A stretch of 64,000 nucleotides of DNA from Mesorhizobium sp. B2-3-12. Lineage in GTDB: Bacteria > Pseudomonadota > Alphaproteobacteria > Rhizobiales > Rhizobiaceae. Below the pieces are notes generated by a model. It had not been told where the DNA came from. It searched no databases and saw only the letters and a program-made list of their open reading frames with translations. Shown in pieces: positions 31,274 through 40,346 of this stretch. Where the stretch lies: NCBI RefSeq assembly GCF_006442205.1, contig NZ_VFVR01000008.1:186001-250000 (forward strand), given 5' to 3'. Within the stretch, counting starts at the first letter, position 1; the number at the start of each line of letters is the position of its first letter. A program made the position numbers and the translations under genes.

Positions 31274-32077
31274 TCAAGCTCCTTCGCCCGGAACGACGGG
31301 TACATGCGAAAGCGCGCCGGGCATGATCGTGGCAGGCTGGTGATGAGCTGGCGGGACGCCGGTTTCAAGCAGCCGCAGGGCGGTTCGATAGCCGTTGAAC
31401 GTGCCGACATCGACATAAGCGGACCCGGCCTTGACGCCATAGGCTACACCTCCGGCCGCAAGGTAGGCGTTGATCAATGTGCCGATATATTCATCACGGC
31501 CATCCCGCTCGCGCCAGAGTGCCGCAAGCCGGTGCAGGATATGGCCGGGCATCTTGAACGCCCCCCAAACCCAGTTTGTCGAGGCATCCTGCCGCTTGAC
31601 CTGGATTTCGATGACCCGCTCGTCATCATCGGAAACGACCGCGTCGAAGAATTCCGGGCTATCCACAGGGAAGAGCAGAAATGAAAGCTGATCGTCAGGC
31701 AACTGACAGAAACCGTCCTCCGGAAACCAGATCGTATCAGGAAGACCGACCAGGACCACCTCGTCGGGCGCGACGAGCGGCGCTGCTCGGAAAATCGCAT
31801 CGCAGAGTCCGACGGGTTGGGGCTGCACCACGAAGAGTGCCGCCGCGTCGCCGTAGCCCGCGGCATAGTATTCGAGGATATCGGATTTGCCCGACCCGAT
31901 GATGAAGCAGATCTTGTCGACGCCGGCCTGGACCATGCGCCGCACCAGATACTCGCTTACGGCGCAGGGACGTTCGGTCTGGCCGTCGAGCCGGCTGCCA
32001 ACCGGCAGCAGCTCTTTCGAGAAGCCGAGCGGTTGAATGCGGCTGCCGCGTCCGGCAGCGGGCACGATGCCCAACAT
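31274..32077 (-). CDS. nucleotidyltransferase (sugar-1-phosphate type)
   Basis: Enzyme of 267 aa that should activate a sugar phosphate with an NTP. The N-terminus has the nucleotide-binding loop GIVPAAGRGSRIQPL with SKELLPVG; LVGLPDTIWFPEDG supplies the metal-binding aspartate. It is slightly shorter than RmlA and lacks a clear left-handed helix domain. The start overlaps the stop of the upstream gene by one base. It probably provides the donor for the neighbouring glycosyltransferases. Confidence 0.85.
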   Translation of the reverse strand: MLGIVPAAGRGSRIQPLGFSKELLPVGSRLDGQTERPCAVSEYLVRRMVQAGVDKICFIIGSGKSDILEYYAAGYGDAAALFVVQPQPVGLCDAIFRAAPLVAPDEVVLVGLPDTIWFPEDGFCQLPDDQLSFLLFPVDSPEFFDAVVSDDDERVIEIQVKRQDASTNWVWGAFKMPGHILHRLAALWRERDGRDEYIGTLINAYLAAGGVAYGVKAGSAYVDVGTFNGYRTALRLLETGVPPAHHQPATIMPGALSHVPVVPGEGA

Positions 32078-33177
32078 CAGACTGCTTCCTTCATCGGTTC
32101 GCCGACCGGATCTCGTGCGGCATCGGCCAGGATTCCATCCAGCTCCGCTGCACGCTTCGCGGAAGTGTGCTCGCTCAAGACCCGCTCGCGGGCACGCCTT
32201 CGGATGGCGTCGAGTTCGAACTCCGGAAGTTGCAATGCCGCGACCACGTCATCCGTGTCGTGCGCCAGCAGGACTTCGCGGCCGGGTTCGAAGAATTCCG
32301 CGAGCCCCGGCCATACGTCGGTGACAATGGCGGCCCCACACGCGGCCGCTTCGAAGAGCCGTCCCGACGGGCACCAGCCTTTTTGCGCCATCGCTTCCCG
32401 GGTGACGTTAAGCGTCAGCCGCGATGACGAGAAGAACGCCGGATGGTCGGCGGGCGGCAGATGCCTGACGAAGAAGATGTTGTCGCTCCACGGGAATTCC
32501 TGCGGATATTGCGCGCCGCCGATGATGAAGCGCTGATCGGGGAGGCGTGCGGCCGGGCGGACCAGCAGCTTTTCGACGCCTGCTTGGCGATCTGCCGCGT
32601 AGGTCCCGAGATAGGACAGATCACCGGCGAATTCGGCCCGCTTCTGTGCCGGCCGGTGTCGGTCCGGATCGACGTGCCCGTAGAGCGGCATCACGTGGCG
32701 CGCACCCAGGACCGTCTTCAGCGCCTCGATCGCCGAGCCCCCGGTGTAACTCAGGACGAGGTCGTAGTCGGCAAGGCCCTCAGGTCCGAAATAGGGCGGA
32801 CGCTCACCTTGCTCGACGCGGGCCAGCGTGACGGGGGTGTCGAGATCGTAGAAGACCCGCAGTCCGCGACTTGCCTGCTGCGCCAAGCGGGAAGCCTCAA
32901 CGGCGTCGGGACAGTAGGACGTGACGACCACGACATCCGCCTGCTTCATCGCCCGCTCCGCGACGCGGCGGATGTCCTCCCAATCCGGATAGATGACGAC
33001 ATTGCCGCCGTCGAGCTGATCCAGATCGCGGGTCCCGGCGTAATAGGGAGTGTCGCGTTCGAAAAAGGTGATGGACCAGCCCAGCCGGGCGAGGGCGCGG
33101 ATCAGCCCGCGCCACAGCGTGGCATGGCCGTTCCCCCATGAAGACGTGACGGTGAGACCGAAAATGACCATCCTCAT
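32077..33177 (-). CDS. CgeB-like glycosyltransferase
   Basis: GT-B type protein of 366 aa of the CgeB/DUF3880-like group. It opens VIFGLTVTSSWGNGHATLWR and has SFFERDTPYY-type (here ITFFERDTPYYAGTRDL) and FYDLDTPVTLARVE stretches; the donor half ends in GRLFEAAACGAAIVTDVWPG and LAEFFEPGREVLLAHD. It is clearly paralogous to the protein at 38152, which shares S-S-W-G-N-G-H-A-T and D-T-P-V-T-L-A. Sugar specificity unknown. Confidence 0.85.
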   Translation of the reverse strand: MRMVIFGLTVTSSWGNGHATLWRGLIRALARLGWSITFFERDTPYYAGTRDLDQLDGGNVVIYPDWEDIRRVAERAMKQADVVVVTSYCPDAVEASRLAQQASRGLRVFYDLDTPVTLARVEQGERPPYFGPEGLADYDLVLSYTGGSAIEALKTVLGARHVMPLYGHVDPDRHRPAQKRAEFAGDLSYLGTYAADRQAGVEKLLVRPAARLPDQRFIIGGAQYPQEFPWSDNIFFVRHLPPADHPAFFSSSRLTLNVTREAMAQKGWCPSGRLFEAAACGAAIVTDVWPGLAEFFEPGREVLLAHDTDDVVAALQLPEFELDAIRRRARERVLSEHTSAKRAAELDGILADAARDPVGEPMKEAV

Positions 33178-33191
33178 CAGGCATCTCCTCG

Positions 33192-33788
33192 TCAGGCCGC
33201 TTCATTCAATCGCAGGAGCTTCGAGCCCCAGTCGCCCCATACGATCGTCGTGATCGAGGCTGGATCAATGTCGAAGCGAAAGCAGTCGCCGACCGGCAAG
33301 CCGAGCACCTTGCAGACGGCGGCCTTGATCACATCGGCGTGGCTGATCAGCGCGACGCATTGGTTCTGATGCAGTTCGCGGACGCCGTTCATCAGCGAGA
33401 CGATGCGCTGCTGGACATCAAGCATGGTCTCGCCGCTGGGCGTCCTGGCCTCCTGCCGCTGGTCGTTCCAAGCGCGCCAACCGGCATCGCCGTTCAACTC
33501 GTCGAAAGTCTTTCCCGACCAGTCACCGAAGTCGATCTCGTCGAGTTCGGCGCAGATCGCGATTTCACCGACACCGCAAGCGAGCGCGATGGGCACCGCC
33601 GTCTCCTGCGTGCGCTCGCGCGGGCTGCAAAGGATGGCGGCAATCGTCTCTCGGGCCATGCGGCCGCCAAGATGTGCGGCTTGAGCCTTGCCGGCTTCGC
33701 CAAGGCAAACGCCGGCCATGCGCCCTGCAAGATAGGAGCCGACATTGTCGTGCGCCGCATGGCGGACCAAGAAGAACGTCGTCGTCAT
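33192..33788 (-). CDS. histidine phosphatase family protein
   Basis: Phosphoglycerate-mutase-fold phosphatase of 198 aa. Catalytic LVRHAAHD near residue 7 (R-H, with A in place of the usual G), SPRERTQETA near 55, the glutamate in LDEIDFGDWSGKTFDELN and the second histidine in ALISHADVIKA. All four active-site positions are present. In this operon it could dephosphorylate the inositol phosphate made by Ino1 or a sugar phosphate; that is inference. The ATG at 33788 overlaps the ino1 stop by 4 bp. Confidence 0.87.
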   Translation of the reverse strand: MTTTFFLVRHAAHDNVGSYLAGRMAGVCLGEAGKAQAAHLGGRMARETIAAILCSPRERTQETAVPIALACGVGEIAICAELDEIDFGDWSGKTFDELNGDAGWRAWNDQRQEARTPSGETMLDVQQRIVSLMNGVRELHQNQCVALISHADVIKAAVCKVLGLPVGDCFRFDIDPASITTIVWGDWGSKLLRLNEAA

Positions 33789-34888
33789 TCCGCGGCATCC
33801 AGCAAAGGCTCGTCCTTGCCGTCGATGAAAGCGAGGGTGCGCTGGCGGGCCTCGGCGTCGGTGAACTGTTCGGGAGGCGATTTCATGAAATAGCTGCAAG
33901 GACCGGTCAGCGCGCCGGCGATGCCGCGATCGAGCGCCAGCTTGGCGCAGCGCACCGCATCGATCACCACGCCGGCTGAATTGGGCGAATCCCACACTTC
34001 CAGCTTGAGCTCGGCGTTCAGCGGCACGCCGCCGAAGGTTGTTCCTTCGACGCGGATGTAGGCCCATTTTCGGTCGGTGAGCCAAGGCACATGGTCGCTT
34101 GGTCCGACATGAATGTTGCCCGGCTCGAGGGGAACATCGAGCTGGCTGGTCACCGATTGCGTCTTGGAGATCTTCTTCGATTCCAGCCGCTCGCGTTCCA
34201 GCATGTTGAGAAAATCGGTGTTGCCGCCGAAATTCAGCTGGTAGGTGCGATCGATGCGCACGCCGCGCTCGCGAAAGAGATTGGCCAGCAGCCGGTGCAC
34301 GATTGTCGCGCCGACCTGGCTCTTGATGTCGTCGCCGACCAGCGGCAGCCCGCGTTGCTCGAAGCGCCGGCGCCATTCTGGACGCGAAGCGATGAAAACG
34401 GGTATGCAATTGACGAAGGCGCAGCCAGCCTCGAGCGCGCATTCGGCATAGAAGCGCGTAGCCTCCTCCGAACCCACCGGCAGGTAGGAGACCAGCACAT
34501 CGGCTCCTCTGTCGCGAAGGATATCGCTGACATTGGCAACCGGTTCGGGTGCCTCTTCGATCTCGTCGCGCAGATATTTGCCGATCCCGTCAAGCGTCGG
34601 CCCACGCTCGACGCGAACGCCGGTCGTCGGTGCGTCGGCAAAGCGGAACGTGTTGTTCGGGGCGGCGTAGATCGCCTCCGCGACGTCGCGGCCAACTTTG
34701 CTTTTGGCGACATCGAACGCACAGACAATTTCGATGTCGTCGACGTGATAGCCGCCGAGATCGGCATGCATCAGGCCCGGGATCGGTTCGTTGCTTTTTG
34801 CGTGACGATAATAGGAGAGGCCCTGCACCAGGGAGGATGCGCAATTGCCGACTCCGGCGATGCCAACACGAACCTTTTTCGATCCCAC
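33785..34888 (-). CDS. ino1: inositol-3-phosphate synthase
   Basis: NAD-dependent synthase of 367 aa converting glucose 6-phosphate to 1L-myo-inositol 1-phosphate. It shows the Rossmann motif VGIAGVGNCASSLVQGLSYY, the NTFRFADAPTTGVRV region, SYLPVGSEEATRFYAECALE, FVNCIPVFIAS, the GDDIKSQVGATIVHR motif and TYQLNFGGNTDFLNML, all typical of the bacterial enzymes. First gene of the operon; the promoter at 34933 is 44 bp upstream. Inositol is therefore probably a building block of the product made by the downstream genes. Confidence 0.94.
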   Translation of the reverse strand: MGSKKVRVGIAGVGNCASSLVQGLSYYRHAKSNEPIPGLMHADLGGYHVDDIEIVCAFDVAKSKVGRDVAEAIYAAPNNTFRFADAPTTGVRVERGPTLDGIGKYLRDEIEEAPEPVANVSDILRDRGADVLVSYLPVGSEEATRFYAECALEAGCAFVNCIPVFIASRPEWRRRFEQRGLPLVGDDIKSQVGATIVHRLLANLFRERGVRIDRTYQLNFGGNTDFLNMLERERLESKKISKTQSVTSQLDVPLEPGNIHVGPSDHVPWLTDRKWAYIRVEGTTFGGVPLNAELKLEVWDSPNSAGVVIDAVRCAKLALDRGIAGALTGPCSYFMKSPPEQFTDAEARQRTLAFIDGKDEPLLDAAE

Positions 34889-34932
34889 GAAACCGCCGTC
34901 CTATGCTGCTCAAAGGTAAGTTCCTTGCGCCG

Positions 34933-34957
34933 AACCGCCATCGCGCCGGAATGTTCC
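34933..34957 (-). promoter_or_regulatory. EcfG/RpoE2-type promoter of the ino1 glycan operon
   Basis: GGAAC at 34957-34953, N18, TT at 34934-34933; 44 bp before ino1. It would control the minus-strand run down to about 26.2 kb. Confidence 0.7.
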
Positions 34958-35064
34958 TCGGGCCGCGGAAAAATTGCGGGACTGGCCGAAAGATTGCATG
35001 GGGCAGCATGGATCGAAGCTGCAGCCGCCGCGTTGCCCGCACGGCAAGCATTGGAAATCGATCG

Positions 35065-36807
35065 ATGATCGTCTACGGCGACCACAAGCGGAGCGAGAGT
35101 GCGCAACAGCTTCAAGAGGCCACGATTGAACTGGCCCAAAACCTCGGTCGCATGTCTCGCGGCATCAAGCGCCATGTTGCTCTGGTCGAGCTCTTCGTCA
35201 GCGTGTCGGAACTGGTTCGGGGGCTCGCCGATGCCGAATTCAAGGCCCGGGGCGTCGACACCAATTCGCCTTCGCGACAGCGAGGCGCTAGGTTGCTGGT
35301 CGAACTCGCGGCAGAGGTGGCGGAGTCGTGGCGAAGCGGTTTCGCCGTGTGCGGTGGCATCGACCCGCGACTGCTCCAGATGCTCGCCGCGCTCGATTGC
35401 GAGGCGGAGATTTTGACCGGATCGGCCGAGGGTTACGCGCATTATGCGCTTTATCCCGAAAGCTATCTGGGCGCGGCGCAGGAATCAGGTCTCGATGCGA
35501 ACACATGCGTGATCGGCATCCGCGGCATCGGCCTGGGGCTTGCGGCCATGGTGGCGGCCGCGCTCGGTGCGCCGGCGCCAATCAGCCTGCGTCCGGTCGG
35601 CCATCCTTTCCGTCGGCACGTCGAGGCCGATCCACGGTTGATCGCTGTCTGGAGAAACGAGCCGTCGGCTCGTTTCGCTGTCGTCGACGAAGGTCCCGGC
35701 CTGTCGGGAAGTTCGATCCACGCGGTCGTCACCTGGCTGCGGGAGCTGGGGATCGAAACAGGCCGCATTCACCTGTTCCCCAGCCACTCGGGCGAGCCGG
35801 GGGCCGAAGCGTCGCAGGACATTCGGGAGACATGGATGCGCTGCCGCAAACACGTGGCGATGACGTTTGAACGCACTTTCCCCGAAAGCTCGCGAATTCC
35901 AACGCTGCGCGATTGGGTGGCCGAGGCGGTCGGCAGACCGGAAGTGCGTTTGACCGAAATATCTGGCGGCGCGTGGCGGACCTTTCACTACGCCGGCGAA
36001 AAGCTCTGGCCACCGAGCGCACGCGGCACCGAACGGCGAAAGTTCCTGGCCTCCGCGGGTCAAGATCGCTGGCATGTCAAATTTGTCGGCCTTGGCGAAA
36101 CCGGGCCGCGTAAGACACGCGTCGCCAAGATGTTGCATCAGGCCGGACTCGGACCGCAAGTCGTCGGCCTCTGCCACGGTTTTTTGGTCGAACGGTGGAC
36201 CGACGGCACCACGATGGATCAGCTGCCGCTGCCCAGGCAGAGACTTGTCGCGGAGCTCACACGCTACCTGGCCTGGCGGGCGACCTATCTGCGAACCCGC
36301 GAACCGGGTGCGTCATTGCCTGCCCTTGGGCAGATGGCCGTTCACAATGTTTCCGAGGCTTTGGGCGAAAACCAGGCGGCGGGACTGCGGACCTGGTTGT
36401 CGAAGCAGGCTCCCGCGCACGTGCCGGAACGGGTCGAGATCGACGGCAGGCTTCATCCCTGGGAGTTTCTGGTCGGTTCCGATGGCACGCTCGTCAAGAC
36501 CGATGCTGTCGACCATTGCCGGGGACACGATCTGATCGGCTGCCAGCCGATAGAGTGGGACATTGCCGGCGCTTGCGCCGAATATGGTTTGTCGCAGAGC
36601 GAAGCGGCGACGTTGATCGGCGGAATGCGCGACCACGTCGACGCCGGGCTAATCGGCTATTTCGAACCTTGCTATCTGGCATTTCAGCTGGGGCTGTGGA
36701 GCATGGCTGCCCAATCAGAGAGTGGAGCGGAAAAAGCGAGGCTGGCGAAGATGGCAAACCGGTATAAGGCAGGACTGACACGCTTCCTGGCCGAGACCGA
36801 GGCATGA
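35065..36807 (+). CDS. large protein with phosphoribosyltransferase-like and kinase-like parts (580 aa)
   Basis: Family not recognised with certainty. The first half contains FAVVDEGPGLSGSSIHAVVT, a loop like the PRPP-binding loop of type I phosphoribosyltransferases, after CVIGIRGIGLGLAAMVAAAL. The second half has WHVKFVGLGETGPRKTRVAK, CHGFLVERWTDG and a late KTDAVDHCRGHDLIGCQPIE followed by WDIAGA, which resembles the catalytic part of aminoglycoside-phosphotransferase-like kinases (H-x-D-L-I-G...D-I-A). It stands alone on the plus strand between the two glycan operons. The start at 35065 lacks a clear ribosome site; an upstream start is not excluded. Confidence 0.65.
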   Translation: MIVYGDHKRSESAQQLQEATIELAQNLGRMSRGIKRHVALVELFVSVSELVRGLADAEFKARGVDTNSPSRQRGARLLVELAAEVAESWRSGFAVCGGIDPRLLQMLAALDCEAEILTGSAEGYAHYALYPESYLGAAQESGLDANTCVIGIRGIGLGLAAMVAAALGAPAPISLRPVGHPFRRHVEADPRLIAVWRNEPSARFAVVDEGPGLSGSSIHAVVTWLRELGIETGRIHLFPSHSGEPGAEASQDIRETWMRCRKHVAMTFERTFPESSRIPTLRDWVAEAVGRPEVRLTEISGGAWRTFHYAGEKLWPPSARGTERRKFLASAGQDRWHVKFVGLGETGPRKTRVAKMLHQAGLGPQVVGLCHGFLVERWTDGTTMDQLPLPRQRLVAELTRYLAWRATYLRTREPGASLPALGQMAVHNVSEALGENQAAGLRTWLSKQAPAHVPERVEIDGRLHPWEFLVGSDGTLVKTDAVDHCRGHDLIGCQPIEWDIAGACAEYGLSQSEAATLIGGMRDHVDAGLIGYFEPCYLAFQLGLWSMAAQSESGAEKARLAKMANRYKAGLTRFLAETEA

Positions 36808-36816
36808 CAGGGCCCG

Positions 36817-37002
36817 TCAATCCAGTCGTCGCAGCATGTCTGCTTCCTGCTCGAGAATAGTAGCCACTTCTTCGCGCTGCAGATGCGTCATCATCAGGCT
36901 GATGCAGCACTCCAGATAGGTGATCGAAGCTCGCCGCAAATAGGCAGCCGTCTCCCGTTGCGCCATCTTGTCGATATCGGCTGTGGATCGCTTGGGTTGC
37001 AT
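36817..37002 (-). CDS. small hypothetical protein (61 aa)
   Basis: Function not recognised. A helical, acidic-basic chain (AQRETAAYLRRASITYLECC then MTHLQREEVATILEQEADML). The ATG at 37002 has a strong GGAGGAG, and an EcfG-type promoter ends 31 bp upstream, so it is probably real. It is convergent with the 580-aa gene. Confidence 0.65.
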   Translation of the reverse strand: MQPKRSTADIDKMAQRETAAYLRRASITYLECCISLMMTHLQREEVATILEQEADMLRRLD

Positions 37003-37033
37003 GAGGACTCCTCCATGTCTGGTCCTCTCGCCC

Positions 37034-37058
37034 AACCACAAACTTGAGCGGATGTTCC
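37034..37058 (-). promoter_or_regulatory. EcfG/RpoE2-type promoter
   Basis: GGAAC at 37058-37054, N18, TT at 37035-37034; 31 bp before the start at 37002. Confidence 0.65.
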
Positions 37059-37081
37059 GCAGGATGTCGACACGGCTGCGG

Positions 37082-38128
37082 TCAGGCAGGCAAGTTCTGC
37101 AGCCCGCCTGGCGTGGGCCTCGCCCTTGTGGTGCGATCTGCTATTTGGTTGCCGATCGGACCGCCTTCAACCGTGGCGAAATAGCTGATTGTCCGCGCAA
37201 GGCCCTCGTCGAGAGGTACTTTCGGTGTCCAACCGAGCAGCGCTTTTGCGCGCGAGATGTCGGGCTGCCTGCGTCGAGGGTCGTCCTGCGGCAGCGGCAG
37301 AAAGGTCATATCCGACTTGGTGCCGGTCATCGCCTTCACCAATGCCGCCAGTCGCACAATGGTGAACTCGCCGGGATTGCCCAGATTGATCGGCTTGCCC
37401 GGATTGGGATCGATATCCATCAGGCGCCTCAATCCATCGATCAGATCGGAGACGTAGCAGAAGGATCTGGTCTGCATGCCGTCGCCGAAGATCGTCAGCG
37501 GCCGCTTCTCCAGCGCCTGCATGATCAGGTTCGAGACGATGCGACCGTCCGCCGGATCCATTCTCGGCCCGTAGGTGTTGAAGATGCGCGCGACACGAAC
37601 GTCGGCCTTGCCGGCTCGGAGATAATCGAAGCAAAGTGTCTCGGCCGTGCGCTTGCCCTCGTCATAGCAGGCGCGTGGGCCGGTGCAGTTCACATGGCCG
37701 ACATAATCTTCCCTCTGCGGATGTTGTTCCGGATCGCCATACACTTCGCTCGTGGAAGCCTGCAGCAATCGGGCATCGTTGCGGGCTGCGAGTTCGAGCA
37801 GGTTCAGCGTTCCGATGACGCAAGTTCGCGTGGTGTGGATCGGATCGGCCTGATATCGCGGCGGCGAGGCGGCGCATGCCAGGTTGAAGATGCGATCCAC
37901 CGGCTCACCAAGATCCAATGGACGGCAGATATCCTGGTCAATCAACCGGAAACCGGGCTGGTCAATGATCGCGTTGATATTATCCATGCGACCGGTGAGA
38001 AAATTGTCGGCGCAGATCACGCGCCAGCCATCGCGCAACAATGCGTCGCAAAGATGCGAACCGAGGAAGCCCGCGCCACCGGCGACAAGCACCGTCTTTG
38101 CCCCTTGCGCTTTTTTTGTTTGTCGCAT
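37082..38128 (-). CDS. NAD-dependent epimerase/dehydratase (UDP-glucuronate decarboxylase-like)
   Basis: Extended SDR of 348 aa. Rossmann motif VLVAGGAGFLGSHLCDALL near 13, NLACAASPPRYQADPIHTTR (typical of UDP-xylose synthases), STSEVYGDPEQHPQREDYVG, and the catalytic Y-x3-K in ACYDEGKRTAE; IFNTYGPRMDPADGRIVSN follows. The match suggests formation of UDP-xylose from UDP-glucuronate, though dTDP-sugar dehydratases are close relatives. I chose the ATG at 38128 (AGGAG upstream); an ATG at 38155 overlaps the previous stop. Last gene of the 46032 operon. Confidence 0.85.
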   Translation of the reverse strand: MRQTKKAQGAKTVLVAGGAGFLGSHLCDALLRDGWRVICADNFLTGRMDNINAIIDQPGFRLIDQDICRPLDLGEPVDRIFNLACAASPPRYQADPIHTTRTCVIGTLNLLELAARNDARLLQASTSEVYGDPEQHPQREDYVGHVNCTGPRACYDEGKRTAETLCFDYLRAGKADVRVARIFNTYGPRMDPADGRIVSNLIMQALEKRPLTIFGDGMQTRSFCYVSDLIDGLRRLMDIDPNPGKPINLGNPGEFTIVRLAALVKAMTGTKSDMTFLPLPQDDPRRRQPDISRAKALLGWTPKVPLDEGLARTISYFATVEGGPIGNQIADRTTRARPTPGGLQNLPA

Positions 38129-38151
38129 CGCGATTTTCTCCTGTCTGCCAG

Positions 38152-39255
38152 TCATGCTGCACTTCCGATATCGAGATCGAGGACTACCGCCCCCCTTTGC
38201 GTAAGCGCCGTGACGAATTCGCGAGCCCTGGCCACACCGGTGTGGGACGCAAGGACGAGTTCGCGTGCCCGGTCGGCCATGGCGAGACGTGTATGGGCCG
38301 ACTCTCCGGACAGGATCGCGACGACCTCGTCCGGCTTCTTGGCTGTGTGGATGGTCGACGCGGGAAAGAAACTGTCGAGGCCTGGCCAGCGGTCGCTGAT
38401 GATCGGCGTGCCGCAAGCGGCGGCTTCGAAAAGGCGCACGCTGGGCGACCATCCCGCTGCAATCATAGAATGGCGTGTGACGTTCAGCGTGTAGCGCTGA
38501 CGGCTATAGAACGCGGCGTGATCGGCCGGCGGCAAGTGTTCGATGCGCTCGACATTATCGGGCCAGTCGATCTCGGAGGGATATTGCGATCCGGCCACGA
38601 CGAAACGGCGGTCCGGCATGCGCCGTGCAGGCTCGAGCAGAAGCGCATCGAGCGTAGCCTGCCGATCGGCGCTGTAGGTGCCGAGATAGCCGAGGTCCCA
38701 GCGGATCGGATCGGCGGTGCGGTGATGCCGTTCCGGATCGACCGAACAGTAGAGCGGTTCGGCGCGGCGTGCGCCGAAGGTTTGCGTCAGATCGACAAGC
38801 ATCGGCCCGCCGGCAAAAGAGAAATAGATGTCGAAGTAGGGGATCTGGCGCCAGCTCAGGTAGTCGCAATCGTCAGCCGACAGCTTCGCCAGAGTTACCG
38901 GCGTGTCGATATCGTAAAAGCAGAGTTGTCCTTTGCAAAGCGAAGCGACGATGTCGATCACCGCGCGCCCTTCCGGCACGAAAGAGCCGATGACCACGAC
39001 GTCGGCCTGTTGCAGGCACCGGGCGTAGTCGCGCTGCAGTTCCTGTACGGTTTCGTAGTAGCGCAAGGCGCAGAAATCCGGATCGCGCAAATCGCGGTGA
39101 TTTGCGTACCACGGCACATCGCGCTCCAGGAAAGTCACGCGGTGGCCGAGTTCGCAAAGGCCTTTCAGCAGACCTCGAAAAGTGGTGGCGTGGCCGTTTC
39201 CCCAGGACGAGGACAGCGAAAGGCCGAGAAAGACGATGTCCAGTTTCTTGGTCAT
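38152..39255 (-). CDS. CgeB-like glycosyltransferase
   Basis: GT-B type glycosyltransferase of 367 aa. It begins LDIVFLGLSLSSSWGNGHAT, has VTFLERDVPWYANHRDL and CFYDIDTPVTLAKLS, and ends its donor half with SVRLFEAAACGTPIISDRWP. It is a close paralogue of the protein at 32077 in the other operon, so the two operons probably serve one product or arose by duplication. ATGA overlap with the upstream gene. Confidence 0.85.
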   Translation of the reverse strand: MTKKLDIVFLGLSLSSSWGNGHATTFRGLLKGLCELGHRVTFLERDVPWYANHRDLRDPDFCALRYYETVQELQRDYARCLQQADVVVIGSFVPEGRAVIDIVASLCKGQLCFYDIDTPVTLAKLSADDCDYLSWRQIPYFDIYFSFAGGPMLVDLTQTFGARRAEPLYCSVDPERHHRTADPIRWDLGYLGTYSADRQATLDALLLEPARRMPDRRFVVAGSQYPSEIDWPDNVERIEHLPPADHAAFYSRQRYTLNVTRHSMIAAGWSPSVRLFEAAACGTPIISDRWPGLDSFFPASTIHTAKKPDEVVAILSGESAHTRLAMADRARELVLASHTGVARAREFVTALTQRGAVVLDLDIGSAA

Positions 39256-40346
39256 TCGGCCGCCTCCACGGTGCCGTGCGTCAAATGCCGTCTGAAGACC
39301 GCATCGGCCACGGCCGCGCGCAATGCATAGGTATGGTCGGCGAGAACACGGCGAAGCGCGGCCTGGCCGATTGCCTTTGCCCGAACGGGGGTCAGCGCCT
39401 GCATGATCTCCGCGACGTCGCCGCCGTCTCGCGCCACAAGGATCTCCTCGCCGGGTTTCAGGAACAGCTCGACGCCCAGCCAGGCATCGGTGATCAGACA
39501 GGCGCCGGCGCCTGCCGCCTCGAAGACACGCGTGGCCGGCGAAAAACCGTTCGCGGCCATGCTGTCGCGGCTGATGTTCAGCACCGCCTTTGGCGTGACA
39601 TTGAAGGCATTGTGATCGCGGGTGCCGACATGGCCGAGCCAGCCGACATTGGCGGGAAGCGGCTTGTCGCCCCAGCCCGATCCGCCGAGGAGAAAACGTT
39701 GTTTCGGCAGCTGGCTTGCAGGATCGAGGAAGAACGATTCGACACGCGCTTCACGATCCGGCAGCCTGTTTCCGAGGAACGCCAGATCGCAGGCAAACCG
39801 CGCATTGCCGGCGACCGGATGATGCGTTTCGGGATCGAGCGCATTGTAGATTGGCACGCACTCGTTTGCACCCATGGCACGATAGGCCCAGACCACGGGG
39901 TCGCCGCCGCCATAGGTCAGCACAAGGTCGATTTCCTGCAGCGCATGATGCAGCGGATGGTCCGGCTCGTCGCGTAGCTGGGCGAGCGTGGCCGGCGCGT
40001 CCACGTCCCAGAAGACGAAGAGCGCGTCGCTGCGGGCGTGATCGAGCAGGGCGCGCAGCAGCGCTTCGTCCTCGAAGCCGACGCCGCTCGCCTTGACGAC
40101 GATGTCGGCCTCGGCGGCACGCGCCGCCACCTGCATCATCGCATGCCGGGTCGCCTCGTAAACGACGACGGTACACCATTCCGGCGCCTCGATGTCGCGG
40201 TTCTTCTGCCGGTCATAGACGTCGGGCTCATAGAAGGTGATGTCGTAGCCCTGTTGGGAAAGCGCCTTCAGCAAGCCACGGTAATAGGTCGCGGCACCAT
40301 TCCAGTAGGACGACAAAAGGCTCGATCCATAGAATGCGATCTTCAT
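39252..40346 (-). CDS. CgeB-like glycosyltransferase
   Basis: GT-B type glycosyltransferase of 364 aa, second of three consecutive members. Opening IAFYGSSLLSSYWNGAATYY, then ITFYEPDVYDRQKNRDIE, FVFWDVDAPATLAQLRDE and a donor half with TRVFEAAGAGACLITDAWLG. The D-x-D-A-P-A-T-L-A stretch parallels the D-T-P-V-T-L-A of its paralogues. Start at ATG 40346, overlapping the upstream stop by 4 bp. Confidence 0.83.
   Translation of the reverse strand: MKIAFYGSSLLSSYWNGAATYYRGLLKALSQQGYDITFYEPDVYDRQKNRDIEAPEWCTVVVYEATRHAMMQVAARAAEADIVVKASGVGFEDEALLRALLDHARSDALFVFWDVDAPATLAQLRDEPDHPLHHALQEIDLVLTYGGGDPVVWAYRAMGANECVPIYNALDPETHHPVAGNARFACDLAFLGNRLPDREARVESFFLDPASQLPKQRFLLGGSGWGDKPLPANVGWLGHVGTRDHNAFNVTPKAVLNISRDSMAANGFSPATRVFEAAGAGACLITDAWLGVELFLKPGEEILVARDGGDVAEIMQALTPVRAKAIGQAALRRVLADHTYALRAAVADAVFRRHLTHGTVEAAE

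Noticed and set aside
33192..34442. 416-codon frame with an arginine-rich N-terminal half
   Set aside because: The first half is a shadow of ino1; the real phosphatase starts at 33788.
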